This document shows positions 14,938 to 23,626 of a stretch of 41,291 bases of DNA, piece by piece (the first letter of the stretch is position 1; every line of letters begins with the position of its first letter). Origin of the DNA: Paenibacillus daejeonensis DSM 15491 (GTDB lineage Bacteria > Bacillota > Bacilli > Paenibacillales > Paenibacillaceae). The stretch spans positions 1-41,291 of the forward strand of contig NZ_KB899663.1 of assembly GCF_000378385.1 (NCBI RefSeq). The letters are read 5' to 3'. Under the pieces are notes generated by a model. The model searched no databases. It saw nothing but the letters and a program-made list of their open reading frames with translations, and was not told the origin of the DNA. The position numbers and the translations under genes were made by a program.

Positions 14938-16521
14938 ATGCTTAAAAAGTGGGGGAAATACACGCTTGCTACCATGCTTGTCACCAGCTTAATCGCCTCG
15001 GGCTGCAGCAATGGAGCCAATGAGGGCGGAAGCAACACGGGTCAGACCAATGCGGGTGAAGGTGCGGACAGTGTCAAGACAGAGGGATTCCCCATTGTCG
15101 AGACACCCATTACGCTCAAGATGTTTACCCGTGTCGCGCCTGTCAACGGCCCGTTCAAGGATATGCCCGTCTTTCAGGATTATGAGGAAATGAGCAACAT
15201 CAAGGTAGAGTTCATTGAGACGCCGACCGACGGCTTCGCAGAGAAGAAGAACCTGCTGTTTGCCTCTAATGAGCTTCCGGACGCCCTCTATCGCTCTGGA
15301 CTGTCGCAGCTGGAGTCGATTCGGTATGGAAGCGCGGGACAGCTGATTCCTCTGGAGGATTTGATTGAAAACTATGCGCCGAACCTGAAGGCGCTGATGG
15401 AGGAGTATCCGGAGATCCGTGCAGGAATCACGACGCCGGAGGGACATATCTACGCGATCCCGGGCATCGTAACGCTGGGCTCTGCCCGCACCGACAAGCG
15501 GTGGATCAACCAGGCCTGGCTGGATAAGCTCGGTCTTGAGGTGCCAACGACGACGGATGAGCTGTATGAGGTGCTGGTGGCCTTCCGCGATGGCGACCCC
15601 AACGGCAATGGGGAAGCGGACGAGATTCCGATGACCGCACGCGTCGGCATGCCGATCGTCAACCATATGGCGGGCGCCTTCGGACTGGACGCGCAGATGG
15701 GCTATAACATTAACTTGGAGGGCGACAAGGTCGAGATCTGGAGCGGCAGCGAGCGTTACAAGGAGCTGCTCATGTATCTGAACAAGCTGTATACCGAGAA
15801 GCTGATCGATCAGGAGCTGTTCTCGCATACGGAAGCCCAATATCTTGCCAAGCAAGGGACAGGCAACACCGGCTATTTCTTCGATCAGACCAATAACAAC
15901 TTCCTATCGATTGAGGATCAATATGTCGGCATCGCGCCCCCTGAGGGTCCACACGGCGACCGTCTGCATAGTCAGATTTCTGCGGTGCCGCGCGATTACG
16001 GCGCCTTTGCGATTACCCCGGTCAACAAGCATCCGGAAGCGACGATGCGCTGGATCGATTACTTCTACAGTGACGAAGGCTCTACGCTGCTGCGTTTCGG
16101 CCGGGAAGGCGAGCATCATGAGCTGAGGGACGGTATTCCTTATTACACGGAAGAATTACTGTCTGTTGCGGAAGACCAGGCCAAGATGACACCTTATGCG
16201 GGAGGCGGTGCGCCTCATCTCATCAGTGACAAGGTCGCTTCGTTCATTAATCCTCCCCAGGTACAGGAGGCCTTCGAGGAACTGGAGCCGTATCTGCCCG
16301 AGATCCGCTATGCTCCACCAATGTTCGATGAGGCGACTGCGCAGCAGGTGAATATTCTGCGCAACGACATTGACAAGTACATCGAAGAGCAAAGCACCAA
16401 GTTCATTGTAGGCGCGCTCAGCTTCGACAAGTGGGACGAATACCAGTCCACACTGGAGAAGATGAACATCAAGGAACTTGAGAAGCTGTACCAGGAAGCC
16501 TATGACAACATGGCCAAGTAA
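14938..16521 (+). CDS. Sugar ABC transporter solute-binding lipoprotein
   Basis: 527 residues, anchored outside the membrane. The signal MLKKWGKYTLATMLVTSLI ends in the lipobox ASGC (C23). The rest is typical of the large LipO/extracellular family-1 binding proteins of CUT1 systems: ITLKMFTRVAPVNGPF, IPGIVTLGSARTDKRWIN, FRDGDPNGNGEADEIPMTA (a calcium-site-like loop) and PEATMRWIDYFYSDEG. Two ATGs are possible; GGAGG at 14924-14928 sits 9 bases before ATG 14938, but only 3 before 14932. It leads an operon with two permeases and two glycosidases, so it should bind arabinose- or galactose-containing oligosaccharides. Confidence 0.92.
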   Translation: MLKKWGKYTLATMLVTSLIASGCSNGANEGGSNTGQTNAGEGADSVKTEGFPIVETPITLKMFTRVAPVNGPFKDMPVFQDYEEMSNIKVEFIETPTDGFAEKKNLLFASNELPDALYRSGLSQLESIRYGSAGQLIPLEDLIENYAPNLKALMEEYPEIRAGITTPEGHIYAIPGIVTLGSARTDKRWINQAWLDKLGLEVPTTTDELYEVLVAFRDGDPNGNGEADEIPMTARVGMPIVNHMAGAFGLDAQMGYNINLEGDKVEIWSGSERYKELLMYLNKLYTEKLIDQELFSHTEAQYLAKQGTGNTGYFFDQTNNNFLSIEDQYVGIAPPEGPHGDRLHSQISAVPRDYGAFAITPVNKHPEATMRWIDYFYSDEGSTLLRFGREGEHHELRDGIPYYTEELLSVAEDQAKMTPYAGGGAPHLISDKVASFINPPQVQEAFEELEPYLPEIRYAPPMFDEATAQQVNILRNDIDKYIEEQSTKFIVGALSFDKWDEYQSTLEKMNIKELEKLYQEAYDNMAK

Positions 16522-16553
16522 ACCGGACCCGGTAGAAAAGGAAGGGGTTGCCC

Positions 16554-17516
16554 ATGAACAGCACGATTAAACGCGCGGAGGCCGCCCCTGTGCCTGGCCG
16601 CAAGCAGCAAGGCGCGGGTCTGCTCAAACGCATGGCGAAGCGGTATGATCTGTACCTGATGCTGCTGCTGCCCATCGCTTTTTATGTCATTTTCCATTAT
16701 GGTCCGCTGTACGGGCTGCAGATTGCCTTCAAAAACTTTAATCCGGCTCGGGGGATTTTAGATAGCCCCTGGGTAGGATTCACGCATTTCGAACGGTTTT
16801 TCGATTCCTATTATTTCTGGCGGCTCCTGTGGAACACAATCTCCATCAACTTGTTCTCGCTGCTGATTGCCTTTCCGGTTCCGATCCTGCTGGCGCTGCT
16901 GGTAAATGAGATTCGGAGCCGCACCTTCAGCAAGCTGCTCCAGAACATCACGTACATCCCGCACTTCATCTCAGTTGTCGTCATCGTGGGCATCCTGCAG
17001 GCGATGCTCTCGCCGTCTGCCGGTCCGGTCAACCAGTTAATTGAGCTGTTCGGCGGCACACCAATCCGCTTCATGGAGGAAGCCGGCTGGTTCAAGACGA
17101 TCTTCATCGGCTCGAACATCTGGCAGAACATGGGATGGCAGTCCATTATCTATATCGCCGCCCTCAGCGGGGTCAATCCCCAGTTGTACGAGGCGGCCAA
17201 GATGGACGGCGCTTCGCGCCTGCGCAGGATTTGGCATGTGTCGCTACCGGGGATCGTACCGGTCATTGTGATTCTGCTGATCCTGGACGTGGGCCAATTC
17301 ATGAATGTCGGCTTCGAGAAAATCTTGCTAATGCAGAACAGCCTGAACCTGGAATCCAGTGACGTCATCTCGACCTTCGTGTACACGACGGGGATTCTAA
17401 AAGGCGAATACAGCTATACAGCGGCAATTGGACTGTTCAACTCGCTTATCAACCTCATACTGCTGCTGTTGGTCAACCGGTTCGCCCGTAAGACGTCGGA
17501 GACGAGTTTATGGTAA
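16554..17516 (+). CDS. Sugar ABC transporter permease, LplB-like
   Basis: 320 residues with about six transmembrane segments. The start is YDLYLMLLLPIAFYVIFHYG followed by PLYGLQIAFKNFNPARGI, typical of LplB-type permeases. The EAA loop that contacts the ATPase is seen as YEAAKMDGASRLRRIWHVSLP. The ATG at 16554 follows GGAAGGGG by about 7 bases; a TTG at 16548 is less likely. It pairs with the next permease to form the membrane channel. The ATPase is not encoded nearby and is presumably a shared MsmX-type protein. Confidence 0.93.
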   Translation: MNSTIKRAEAAPVPGRKQQGAGLLKRMAKRYDLYLMLLLPIAFYVIFHYGPLYGLQIAFKNFNPARGILDSPWVGFTHFERFFDSYYFWRLLWNTISINLFSLLIAFPVPILLALLVNEIRSRTFSKLLQNITYIPHFISVVVIVGILQAMLSPSAGPVNQLIELFGGTPIRFMEEAGWFKTIFIGSNIWQNMGWQSIIYIAALSGVNPQLYEAAKMDGASRLRRIWHVSLPGIVPVIVILLILDVGQFMNVGFEKILLMQNSLNLESSDVISTFVYTTGILKGEYSYTAAIGLFNSLINLILLLLVNRFARKTSETSLW

Positions 17517-17533
17517 GGGAGGAGTCGCATGTG

Positions 17534-18430
17534 ATGGAAAAGGTTCAGAAAACGTCGGCGCCATCCGATGAACGGCTGTTCGACATCGTCGTCTATGCGA
17601 TAGCGGCAGTTCTGATGGTCATTGTGTTATATCCGCTGCTCTTCACGGTCAGCGCTTCATTCAGCGATCCGGCCAAAGTCCTGCGGGGCGACGTCTGGCT
17701 GCTGCCCAAAGGCGTCAATGTCGATGCCTATGCCAGTATTCTGAAGAACAATCGCATCTGGACAGGCTACGGCAATTCCATTCTGTACGCGGTGGTAGGC
17801 ACCAGTATTAATATCCTGATGACAATTCTGGCGGCGTATCCGTTATCACGTCCCGATCTGCCCTTGCGGGGCGGCTTGATGCTCTTCATTACACTGACTA
17901 TGTTCTTCGGCGGCGGGCTCATTCCGACGTATCTGCTGGTCAGAGATCTGGGCATGGTGGACACCATGTGGGCCTTGATCGTACCTGGCGCGATCGCCAC
18001 GTACAATCTCATCGTCATGCGGACATATTTTCAGTCCAGTATTCCCTGGGAGCTGCAGGAGGCTGCCCATATGGACGGCTGCAGCAACTGGCGGCTGCTC
18101 GTCAGCATCATCCTGCCGTTGTCCAAGCCCATATTGGCAGTCATGGTGCTATTCTATGCCGTAGGCCACTGGAATTCTTTCTTTAATGCTCTCATCTACA
18201 TTCGCGATGAGGCCAAATATCCGTTGCAGCTGGTGCTGCGGGAGATCTTGCTGATCAGCCAGTCCTCGCAGATCGATGGCGGCGGTGTCGGTCTGGAGCG
18301 ACAAATCTTACTCGCCGAGAGCATCAAGTTTGCCGTCATCATCGTATCCAGCTTGCCTGTGCTGATCATGTACCCATTTGTGCAGAAGCATTTTGTCAAA
18401 GGCGTCATGATCGGATCGATAAAGGGCTAA
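17534..18430 (+). CDS. Sugar ABC transporter permease, LplC/YtcP-like
   Basis: 298 residues, six transmembrane segments. It begins with a cytosolic segment, then LFDIVVYAIAAVLMVIVLYP and LLFTVSASFSDPAKVLRG. The ATPase-contact loop is QEAAHMDGCSNWRLLVSIILP. The C-terminus (PFVQKHFVKGVMIGSIKG) is typical of the partner permease in these systems. ATG 17534 is chosen because GGGAGGAG at 17517-17524 is 9 bases away; upstream in-frame starts overlap that site. It follows the LplB-like gene by 17 bases. Confidence 0.93.
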   Translation: MEKVQKTSAPSDERLFDIVVYAIAAVLMVIVLYPLLFTVSASFSDPAKVLRGDVWLLPKGVNVDAYASILKNNRIWTGYGNSILYAVVGTSINILMTILAAYPLSRPDLPLRGGLMLFITLTMFFGGGLIPTYLLVRDLGMVDTMWALIVPGAIATYNLIVMRTYFQSSIPWELQEAAHMDGCSNWRLLVSIILPLSKPILAVMVLFYAVGHWNSFFNALIYIRDEAKYPLQLVLREILLISQSSQIDGGGVGLERQILLAESIKFAVIIVSSLPVLIMYPFVQKHFVKGVMIGSIKG

Positions 18431-18482
18431 TCCAAGAATGAGACAGTCTACACTACACTAACGATTCACCAGGAGGTTCGTC

Positions 18483-20498
18483 TTGAGTAAACAAGCGAAA
18501 ATAACTGTTGCGTGCGCGAGAAAAAGCGAGCATACCGTCAATCCGTACCTGTATGGCCATTTCGTCGAGGATATCCGCGATCATATGGAAGCCATGCTGG
18601 CCTTCCCGCTCAAGGATATGGACTTCGAGAGCGAGTCGGAGACCAAGCAGGAGGTGTCGGGGAGTTGGCGGGCCTATACCAACGGCCGCAACACCCGCTA
18701 CGCGCTGGAGGCACCTGCGCCCAGGCACTCGGGCCGTGCCCAGCGCATCCGTCTGCTAAGCGACGATGAAGCCTATGGCGGCATCGCGCAGCGAACCGCG
18801 CTCCAAGGCCCGCTCGATTATACCGTGAAGGTGGTGGCCCGGGCCTCGGTGGAGCTGGGGCAGCTGCTCGTGGAGGCAGTGGATCGCCGCACGGAGGATC
18901 GGCTGGGGGTTGCAGTCATCGCGCTCACCAGCCACAACTGGAATGCATATGAGACGACCTTGTCGGTGTCCCGTGCCTGCGCCGAGGCAGAGCTGCGCGT
19001 CTACGTTCCCTCTGACCATCCCCGCTGGCCCGATCATGTATCGACCGGTATGCTGTGGCTGGATCACGTTTCGCTACTGGCTGCGGATAATGTGGCGCTG
19101 GTGAAGCGCGAGGTAGTGGAGCGGACCAGGGACCTCAATGCGGGGATGATGCGGCTGTCGGGCAACTACATCAGCGCCTACCATTGGGAGCATGGCGTCG
19201 GTCCCGTGCTGGAGCGGCCAGTTATGTACAATGAGGCGTGGGGCGGCTGGACGAGCAAATATTTTGGCACGGACGAATTCATCGCCTTCTGCCGCGAGCT
19301 CGGCGTGGAGCCTCTGATCTCCGTCAACGACGGCTCCGGTACACCAAGCGAGGCTGCGGATTGGATTCAATATTGCAATGGGGGCACCGACACGCCGATG
19401 GGCGCGTTGCGGGCAGCCAACGGACATCCCGAGCCATACGGCGTGAAGTATTGGGAGATCGGTAACGAGGTGTGGGGGGCTTGGCAAGTCGGCACCTGCT
19501 CTGCCGAGGACTTCGCGGCACGGACCGTAGACTTCGCCAAGGCCATGAAAGCGGCGGACCCGTCGATCGTGCTGCTGGCCTGCGGTCATACCGATCAGGC
19601 CTGGAACAAGCCGGTGCTGGAGCAGGCGGGGGAGTGGATCGACTATCTCACTTTGCACATCTACCACGGCTATGGACCGTTCGGCATGAACCGGGACACA
19701 CCTGCCGAAGACCGCTATAAGGCGATTGCCGCATTTCCTGAGTTCACGCGCCATTACCTGCAGGAGACGGTTGCGAGCATCGCGGCCGACCCCAAGCATG
19801 CGCACGTCAACATCGCCATCACGGAATACAACACGATGTACTATCCCAATACGATCCGCAAAGGGCTGCCCAATGAGCATACGCTGGGCGCGGCGGTCGC
19901 CAATGCGGCCAATCTCAACGAGATGCTGCGCGGCAGCGACAAGGTCCATATCGGCAGCTTCTCCGATCTGGTGAACGGCTGGCTGGGCGGGTGTATCCGC
20001 GTTGGCGATTACTATGCCGACCAGTATTGCGGCAAGCAGCCAGGCTACAGCGGGCGCCCGCTCGATATTTATGGTACGCCAACCTATGAAGTGCTGAAGC
20101 TCTATGCCAACCGCGAGCTGCAGCATATCCTTCCTGCACATACCGAATGCGACACCTTTGCCGTGTCTGCAGCGAAGAAGACGGCCATGCCGCTGGATGC
20201 GTTGCCGGAGCTAGACGTGACAGCAGGCGTGAACGAGGCAGGCGACACGGTGACGGTGTGCATCGTCAATCGCGGACTGGCAGAAGTGAACACTGTGTTG
20301 GAGCTGACCGCCTTTGACGCGGCCGCAGAGACCGTCCTGTATGAAATTACCGGAGACGGGTATGAGGCCATCAACAGCGTCTTCGAGCCGGACACTATTC
20401 TGTGCCGTGACCGCGTAATACCGACAGACCAATGGAGTCAGGGCGTGCTGCTGCGGCCAACCTCTGTCTATGCCGTTGTCGTCCGGGCCAGGGGGTAG
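18483..20498 (+). CDS. Alpha-L-arabinofuranosidase, GH51 family
   Basis: 671 residues, probably cytosolic (no signal peptide). The start resembles GH51 enzymes (VNPYLYGHFVED). The acid/base is in KYWEIGNEVWG (about E329) and the nucleophile in IAITEYNTMYYPN (about E448). The 119-residue gap between them equals that known for Geobacillus AbfA, but both sit about 154 residues later, so an extra beta-sandwich, carbohydrate-binding-like region lies near residues 45-205. SVNDGSGTPSEAADW is also typical. The start is TTG at 18483, with AGGAGG 6 bases upstream. It should release arabinose from imported oligosaccharides. Confidence 0.88.
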   Translation: MSKQAKITVACARKSEHTVNPYLYGHFVEDIRDHMEAMLAFPLKDMDFESESETKQEVSGSWRAYTNGRNTRYALEAPAPRHSGRAQRIRLLSDDEAYGGIAQRTALQGPLDYTVKVVARASVELGQLLVEAVDRRTEDRLGVAVIALTSHNWNAYETTLSVSRACAEAELRVYVPSDHPRWPDHVSTGMLWLDHVSLLAADNVALVKREVVERTRDLNAGMMRLSGNYISAYHWEHGVGPVLERPVMYNEAWGGWTSKYFGTDEFIAFCRELGVEPLISVNDGSGTPSEAADWIQYCNGGTDTPMGALRAANGHPEPYGVKYWEIGNEVWGAWQVGTCSAEDFAARTVDFAKAMKAADPSIVLLACGHTDQAWNKPVLEQAGEWIDYLTLHIYHGYGPFGMNRDTPAEDRYKAIAAFPEFTRHYLQETVASIAADPKHAHVNIAITEYNTMYYPNTIRKGLPNEHTLGAAVANAANLNEMLRGSDKVHIGSFSDLVNGWLGGCIRVGDYYADQYCGKQPGYSGRPLDIYGTPTYEVLKLYANRELQHILPAHTECDTFAVSAAKKTAMPLDALPELDVTAGVNEAGDTVTVCIVNRGLAEVNTVLELTAFDAAAETVLYEITGDGYEAINSVFEPDTILCRDRVIPTDQWSQGVLLRPTSVYAVVVRARG

Positions 20499-20505
20499 GG
20501 GTGCT

Positions 20506-22269
20506 ATGACAACCAAATCATATATTAAGGACTACCCCAGACCGCAACTGGTACGCGGGGAGTGGTACAATCTGAACGGCTCATGGGACTTCCGCTTCGA
20601 TGACGAGGACGCAGGCGAAGCGGAGAAATGGCAGGAGGCGTTCGAAGCGACGCATCGGATTACCGTCCCTTTCACCTACGAGACCAAGGCGAGCGGCATC
20701 GGCATCGAGACTTTTCATCCTTGTGTCTGGTACAGCCGGACCATCGAGGTGCCGGAGACGGCGGCCGGGAAGCGGGCGCTTCTGCATTTCCAAGCTGTTG
20801 ATTATGAAGCTCGGGTCTGGGTGAACGGCGTGCTGGCAGGCGGGCATCAAGGCGGGTATGCGGCGTTCGCCGTCGATATGACGCCTTATCTTGTCTACGG
20901 CGCAGAGAACCGGATTACGGTCAAAGTCACAGACAGCGACAGCTGCTACCAGCCCCGGGGCAAGCAGCGCTGGACCACCGACAACTTCGAGTGCTTCTAT
21001 GTGCAGACGACGGGGATCTGGCAGACCGTATGGATGGAATACGTGGCCGAGCAGCGGGTGCAAGCGGTCAAGATGACGCCGGACCTGGACCGGCATTCGG
21101 TCCGGTTCGACTATGAGGTGAACGGGGGTGCGCCAGGCAGCGAGCTGCTCCTGGAGGCCGTCATTACGTTCAAGGACCGGCTGGTGAAGCGCGTCGCGCT
21201 GGCCATCGACCGGCCGTGCCTCTCCGTCGAGGTCGATCTGCATCACGAGGCCAACGGACCATGGAAGCGGGCGTACTGGACGCCGGGCCGGCCCAATCTG
21301 TATGATGTGGAGTTCGTCCTGTCCGCGGGAGGCCAGGTCGTGGACCGGGCACTCTCCTACTTTGGGATGCGCAAGGTGTCGATCAAGGACGGCCAAGTGC
21401 TGCTCAATAACTCCCCGCTCTATCAGCGGCTCATCCTGGATCAGGGCTATTGGACGGACAGCCATCTGACACCGCCGAGCGAAGAGGCGCTCATCGAGGA
21501 TATCGAGCTAATTCTGCAAATGGGCTACAATGGTGTGCGCAAGCATATGAAGGTTGAGGATGCCCGCTTCTTGTACTGGTGCGACGTCAAGGGATTGCTC
21601 GTCTGGTCGGAGATGGCAGCCACCTTCGAATTCCATGACCGTGCAGCAGAGGCGCTTACGAGGGAATGGATGGAGATTCTGAGGCAGCAATATAATCATC
21701 CCAGCATCATCACGTGGGTGCCATTTAACGAGTCGTGGGGGATTGGCAACATTGCCTATGACAAGAGACAGCAACAATTCACAGAGGGCATCTACCATCT
21801 GACCAAATCGTATGATCCACATCGACCGGTCATCGTCAACGACGGCTGGGAGCATACGGTCTCGGATATCATCACGCTGCACGATTATGTTGCCACTGGC
21901 GAAGGCTTCCTGGAGCGTTACAAGGACAGCAAGGATGCAATCATGTCGGGAGAAAAGAGCTGCAACCACTGGAAGCATGCGTTTGCCGAAGGCTATGGGT
22001 ACCGGGGCCAGCCGATCATCATTAGTGAATTCGGCGGCATTGCGTTCCAGTCGGACAAGGGGTGGGGCTATGGCGAGCAGGTGGCCTCGGTAGAAGCGTT
22101 CATGGAGCGCTTCGCTTCTCTGAAGCGAGCGATCCGGTCCATCGACTATATCGTAGGCTATTGTTATACACAGGTGACCGACGTGCAGCAGGAGATCAAC
22201 GGCCTGCTCACGGAGGGGCGCGAGCCCAAGGTTCCGCTGGAGCAGGTCCGGTCAATAAATCTGGACTAA
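20506..22269 (+). CDS. Glycoside hydrolase family 2 enzyme (beta-galactosidase/glucuronidase-like)
   Basis: 587 residues with no signal peptide. The N-terminal sugar-binding domain has LNGSWDFRFD and WYSRTIEVPE, and the middle holds VQTTGIWQTVWME. The C-terminal barrel carries the acid/base in WVPFNESWG (about E409) and the nucleophile in IISEFGGIA (about E508). This architecture is shared by beta-galactosidases, beta-glucuronidases and related enzymes; the sugar cannot be fixed from sequence alone. The ATG lies 7 bases after the GH51 stop with GGGGT between, so both are translated together. With GH51 it would trim an arabinose-decorated galactan or glucuronate-bearing oligosaccharide in the cytosol. 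Confidence 0.88.
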   Translation: MTTKSYIKDYPRPQLVRGEWYNLNGSWDFRFDDEDAGEAEKWQEAFEATHRITVPFTYETKASGIGIETFHPCVWYSRTIEVPETAAGKRALLHFQAVDYEARVWVNGVLAGGHQGGYAAFAVDMTPYLVYGAENRITVKVTDSDSCYQPRGKQRWTTDNFECFYVQTTGIWQTVWMEYVAEQRVQAVKMTPDLDRHSVRFDYEVNGGAPGSELLLEAVITFKDRLVKRVALAIDRPCLSVEVDLHHEANGPWKRAYWTPGRPNLYDVEFVLSAGGQVVDRALSYFGMRKVSIKDGQVLLNNSPLYQRLILDQGYWTDSHLTPPSEEALIEDIELILQMGYNGVRKHMKVEDARFLYWCDVKGLLVWSEMAATFEFHDRAAEALTREWMEILRQQYNHPSIITWVPFNESWGIGNIAYDKRQQQFTEGIYHLTKSYDPHRPVIVNDGWEHTVSDIITLHDYVATGEGFLERYKDSKDAIMSGEKSCNHWKHAFAEGYGYRGQPIIISEFGGIAFQSDKGWGYGEQVASVEAFMERFASLKRAIRSIDYIVGYCYTQVTDVQQEINGLLTEGREPKVPLEQVRSINLD

Positions 22270-22282
22270 GCTACATTTTATA

Positions 22283-22341
22283 TGGCCGTTACAATTTCAA
22301 ACGATGGATTTAGGGCGAAATAAGCGCCGTGGTGGCCGTTA
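22283..22341 (+). repeat. TGGCCGTTA dispersed repeat, second location
   Basis: TGGCCGTTA starts at 22283 and 22333, again 50 bp apart, like the pair at 353 and 403. The rest of the 22270-22464 gap shows no gene; it contains GCAGGC/GCCTGC inverted repeats and ends in the terminator. Confidence 0.55.
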
Positions 22342-22464
22342 AAGGTCGTGCACTCGGCAAGGGGAGTGGAGAAGCAGGCGTTTGCCTGCGGCGAGATGAG
22401 CATGTTGTGAGTTTGCGGCTCAAGGCCATGTTGGAGGAGGCGTTGTCGTTACTCATATCCAGTG

Positions 22465-22507
22465 AAAAACCGACAGGCCTGGAGCACCAGGACGCCTGTC
22501 GGTTTTT
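22465..22507. terminator. Bidirectional intrinsic terminator between GH2 and iron-binding-protein genes
   Basis: AAAAACCGACAGGC pairs with GCCTGTCGGTTTTT around an inner CCTGG/CCAGG hairpin. The A tract and T tract make it work on both strands, serving the two converging genes. Confidence 0.88.
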
Positions 22508-22513
22508 GCATCT

Positions 22514-23542
22514 TCATTCGCCTGCGAGCATCGCGGCCGTCTCTTTCATTGTCTCACGAATGGTGACGATATCCGAGCCGTAGTATTTGTCCGTTTCGAG
22601 CCGATGCACGTTACCGTTCTTGACAGCGGGGAGGTTCTTCCACAGCTCCAGCTGCTCAATCTCGGCAAAGGCATCCTGGTCGTCGCCCTCGCTGCGCACG
22701 ATCAGCAGAAGGTGGTCACCGGCATAATCGGGGAGCATCTCCAGCGAGATCTCGACAGCAGATCCGAAGGGATTCTTCTCAATCTCGGCTGCCACGAGCT
22801 CAGGCGCCGGAGCCTGGAGTCCGCTGCGCAGCATGTAGCCAGCGAAATTGCGGTTGAGGTAGATTCGCAGCCGGCCTTTTTCGACCCGGAAGATCGAGAC
22901 GGTTTCATCGCCCAGGGCAGAATGGATTTGTTCCTGTGCTGCAGCGGCTTCCGCTTCATACGCCTCAATCCAGCTCTGGGCCTCGCCTTCCTTGCCGACG
23001 ACACCGGCCAGCTTGGTGAAGATGCCGTAGATCGGATCCTGATCGAAAGAAAGATAGTAGATGGGCGCGATCTTGTCGACCTGCTCCATCTGTTCGGGAT
23101 AAATCTCCTGGAACACGGTTGGCGCAATGACCAGATCGGGCTCCAGCTCCAGCAGCACCTCCAGATTCGGCGGGTCTCCGATTGGCGTGACCCCGGCCAT
23201 TGCATCCTGGGTGTACACAATTTTGAAGCTGTTGTCGCCGGCTCCAACCGGCGTAATGCCCAGCTCCAGCAGCTCACTTGCAAATTCGCCAGCAACGATA
23301 CGCTCTGGCGCTGTCGGCACTTCAACCTCGCGGCCAAGGTCATCGGTCACAAGCTTCGTAGATGACTGTTCCTCTGTCTGTGTGTCCGGCGTTCCTCCTG
23401 AAGTATCGACATTCCTACTGCTGTTGTTATTTTGCTCTGCAGTGCCAGAGGCGCTCTCGTTCCCGCCACCGCAAGCAGATAAGAGTAGAAGAAGTACTGC
23501 AACCCCCAACAACATTCCAATCCTGAATCGTCCTTGTTCCAT
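22514..23542 (-). CDS. Iron-siderophore ABC transporter substrate-binding lipoprotein
   Basis: 342 residues. The N-terminal signal IGMLLGVAVLLLLLSACGGG gives the lipid-attached C24. The mature part is a class III (FecB/FhuD-like) binding protein: DDLGREVEVPTAPERIVAG, ELLELGITPVGAG, LEVLLELEPDLVIAP and, near the end, LWKNLPAVKNGNVHRLE. It should deliver a ferric siderophore to a FecCD-type permease, none of which is in the window, so it must work with a permease encoded elsewhere. ATG 23540-23542 has AGGAGG 5 bases upstream. A Fur-box-like site sits in its promoter, and the upstream gene on the same strand encodes a Btr-like regulator. Confidence 0.92.
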   Translation of the reverse strand: MEQGRFRIGMLLGVAVLLLLLSACGGGNESASGTAEQNNNSSRNVDTSGGTPDTQTEEQSSTKLVTDDLGREVEVPTAPERIVAGEFASELLELGITPVGAGDNSFKIVYTQDAMAGVTPIGDPPNLEVLLELEPDLVIAPTVFQEIYPEQMEQVDKIAPIYYLSFDQDPIYGIFTKLAGVVGKEGEAQSWIEAYEAEAAAAQEQIHSALGDETVSIFRVEKGRLRIYLNRNFAGYMLRSGLQAPAPELVAAEIEKNPFGSAVEISLEMLPDYAGDHLLLIVRSEGDDQDAFAEIEQLELWKNLPAVKNGNVHRLETDKYYGSDIVTIRETMKETAAMLAGE

Positions 23543-23564
23543 GTGATCCTCCTGCAATCTCTAT

Positions 23565-23583
23565 GATAATGATAATTAATCTC
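23565..23583 (-). promoter_or_regulatory. Fur-box-like operator
   Basis: GATAATGATAATTAATCTC matches the 19-base Fur consensus (GATAATGATAATCATTATC) at about 15 of 19 positions, with the first twelve identical. It lies 22 bases before the start of the iron-binding lipoprotein gene, so iron-dependent repression is expected. Confidence 0.8.
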
Positions 23584-23626
23584 ATTACATAGTGTAGACC
23601 AGGCTGCCGACAGCTGCCATGGACCG

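Noticed and set aside
19074-20141. Minus-strand open frame of 355 codons inside the GH51 gene
   Set aside because: It is an antisense shadow favoured by high third-position GC; the plus strand has the catalytic motifs and correct start.
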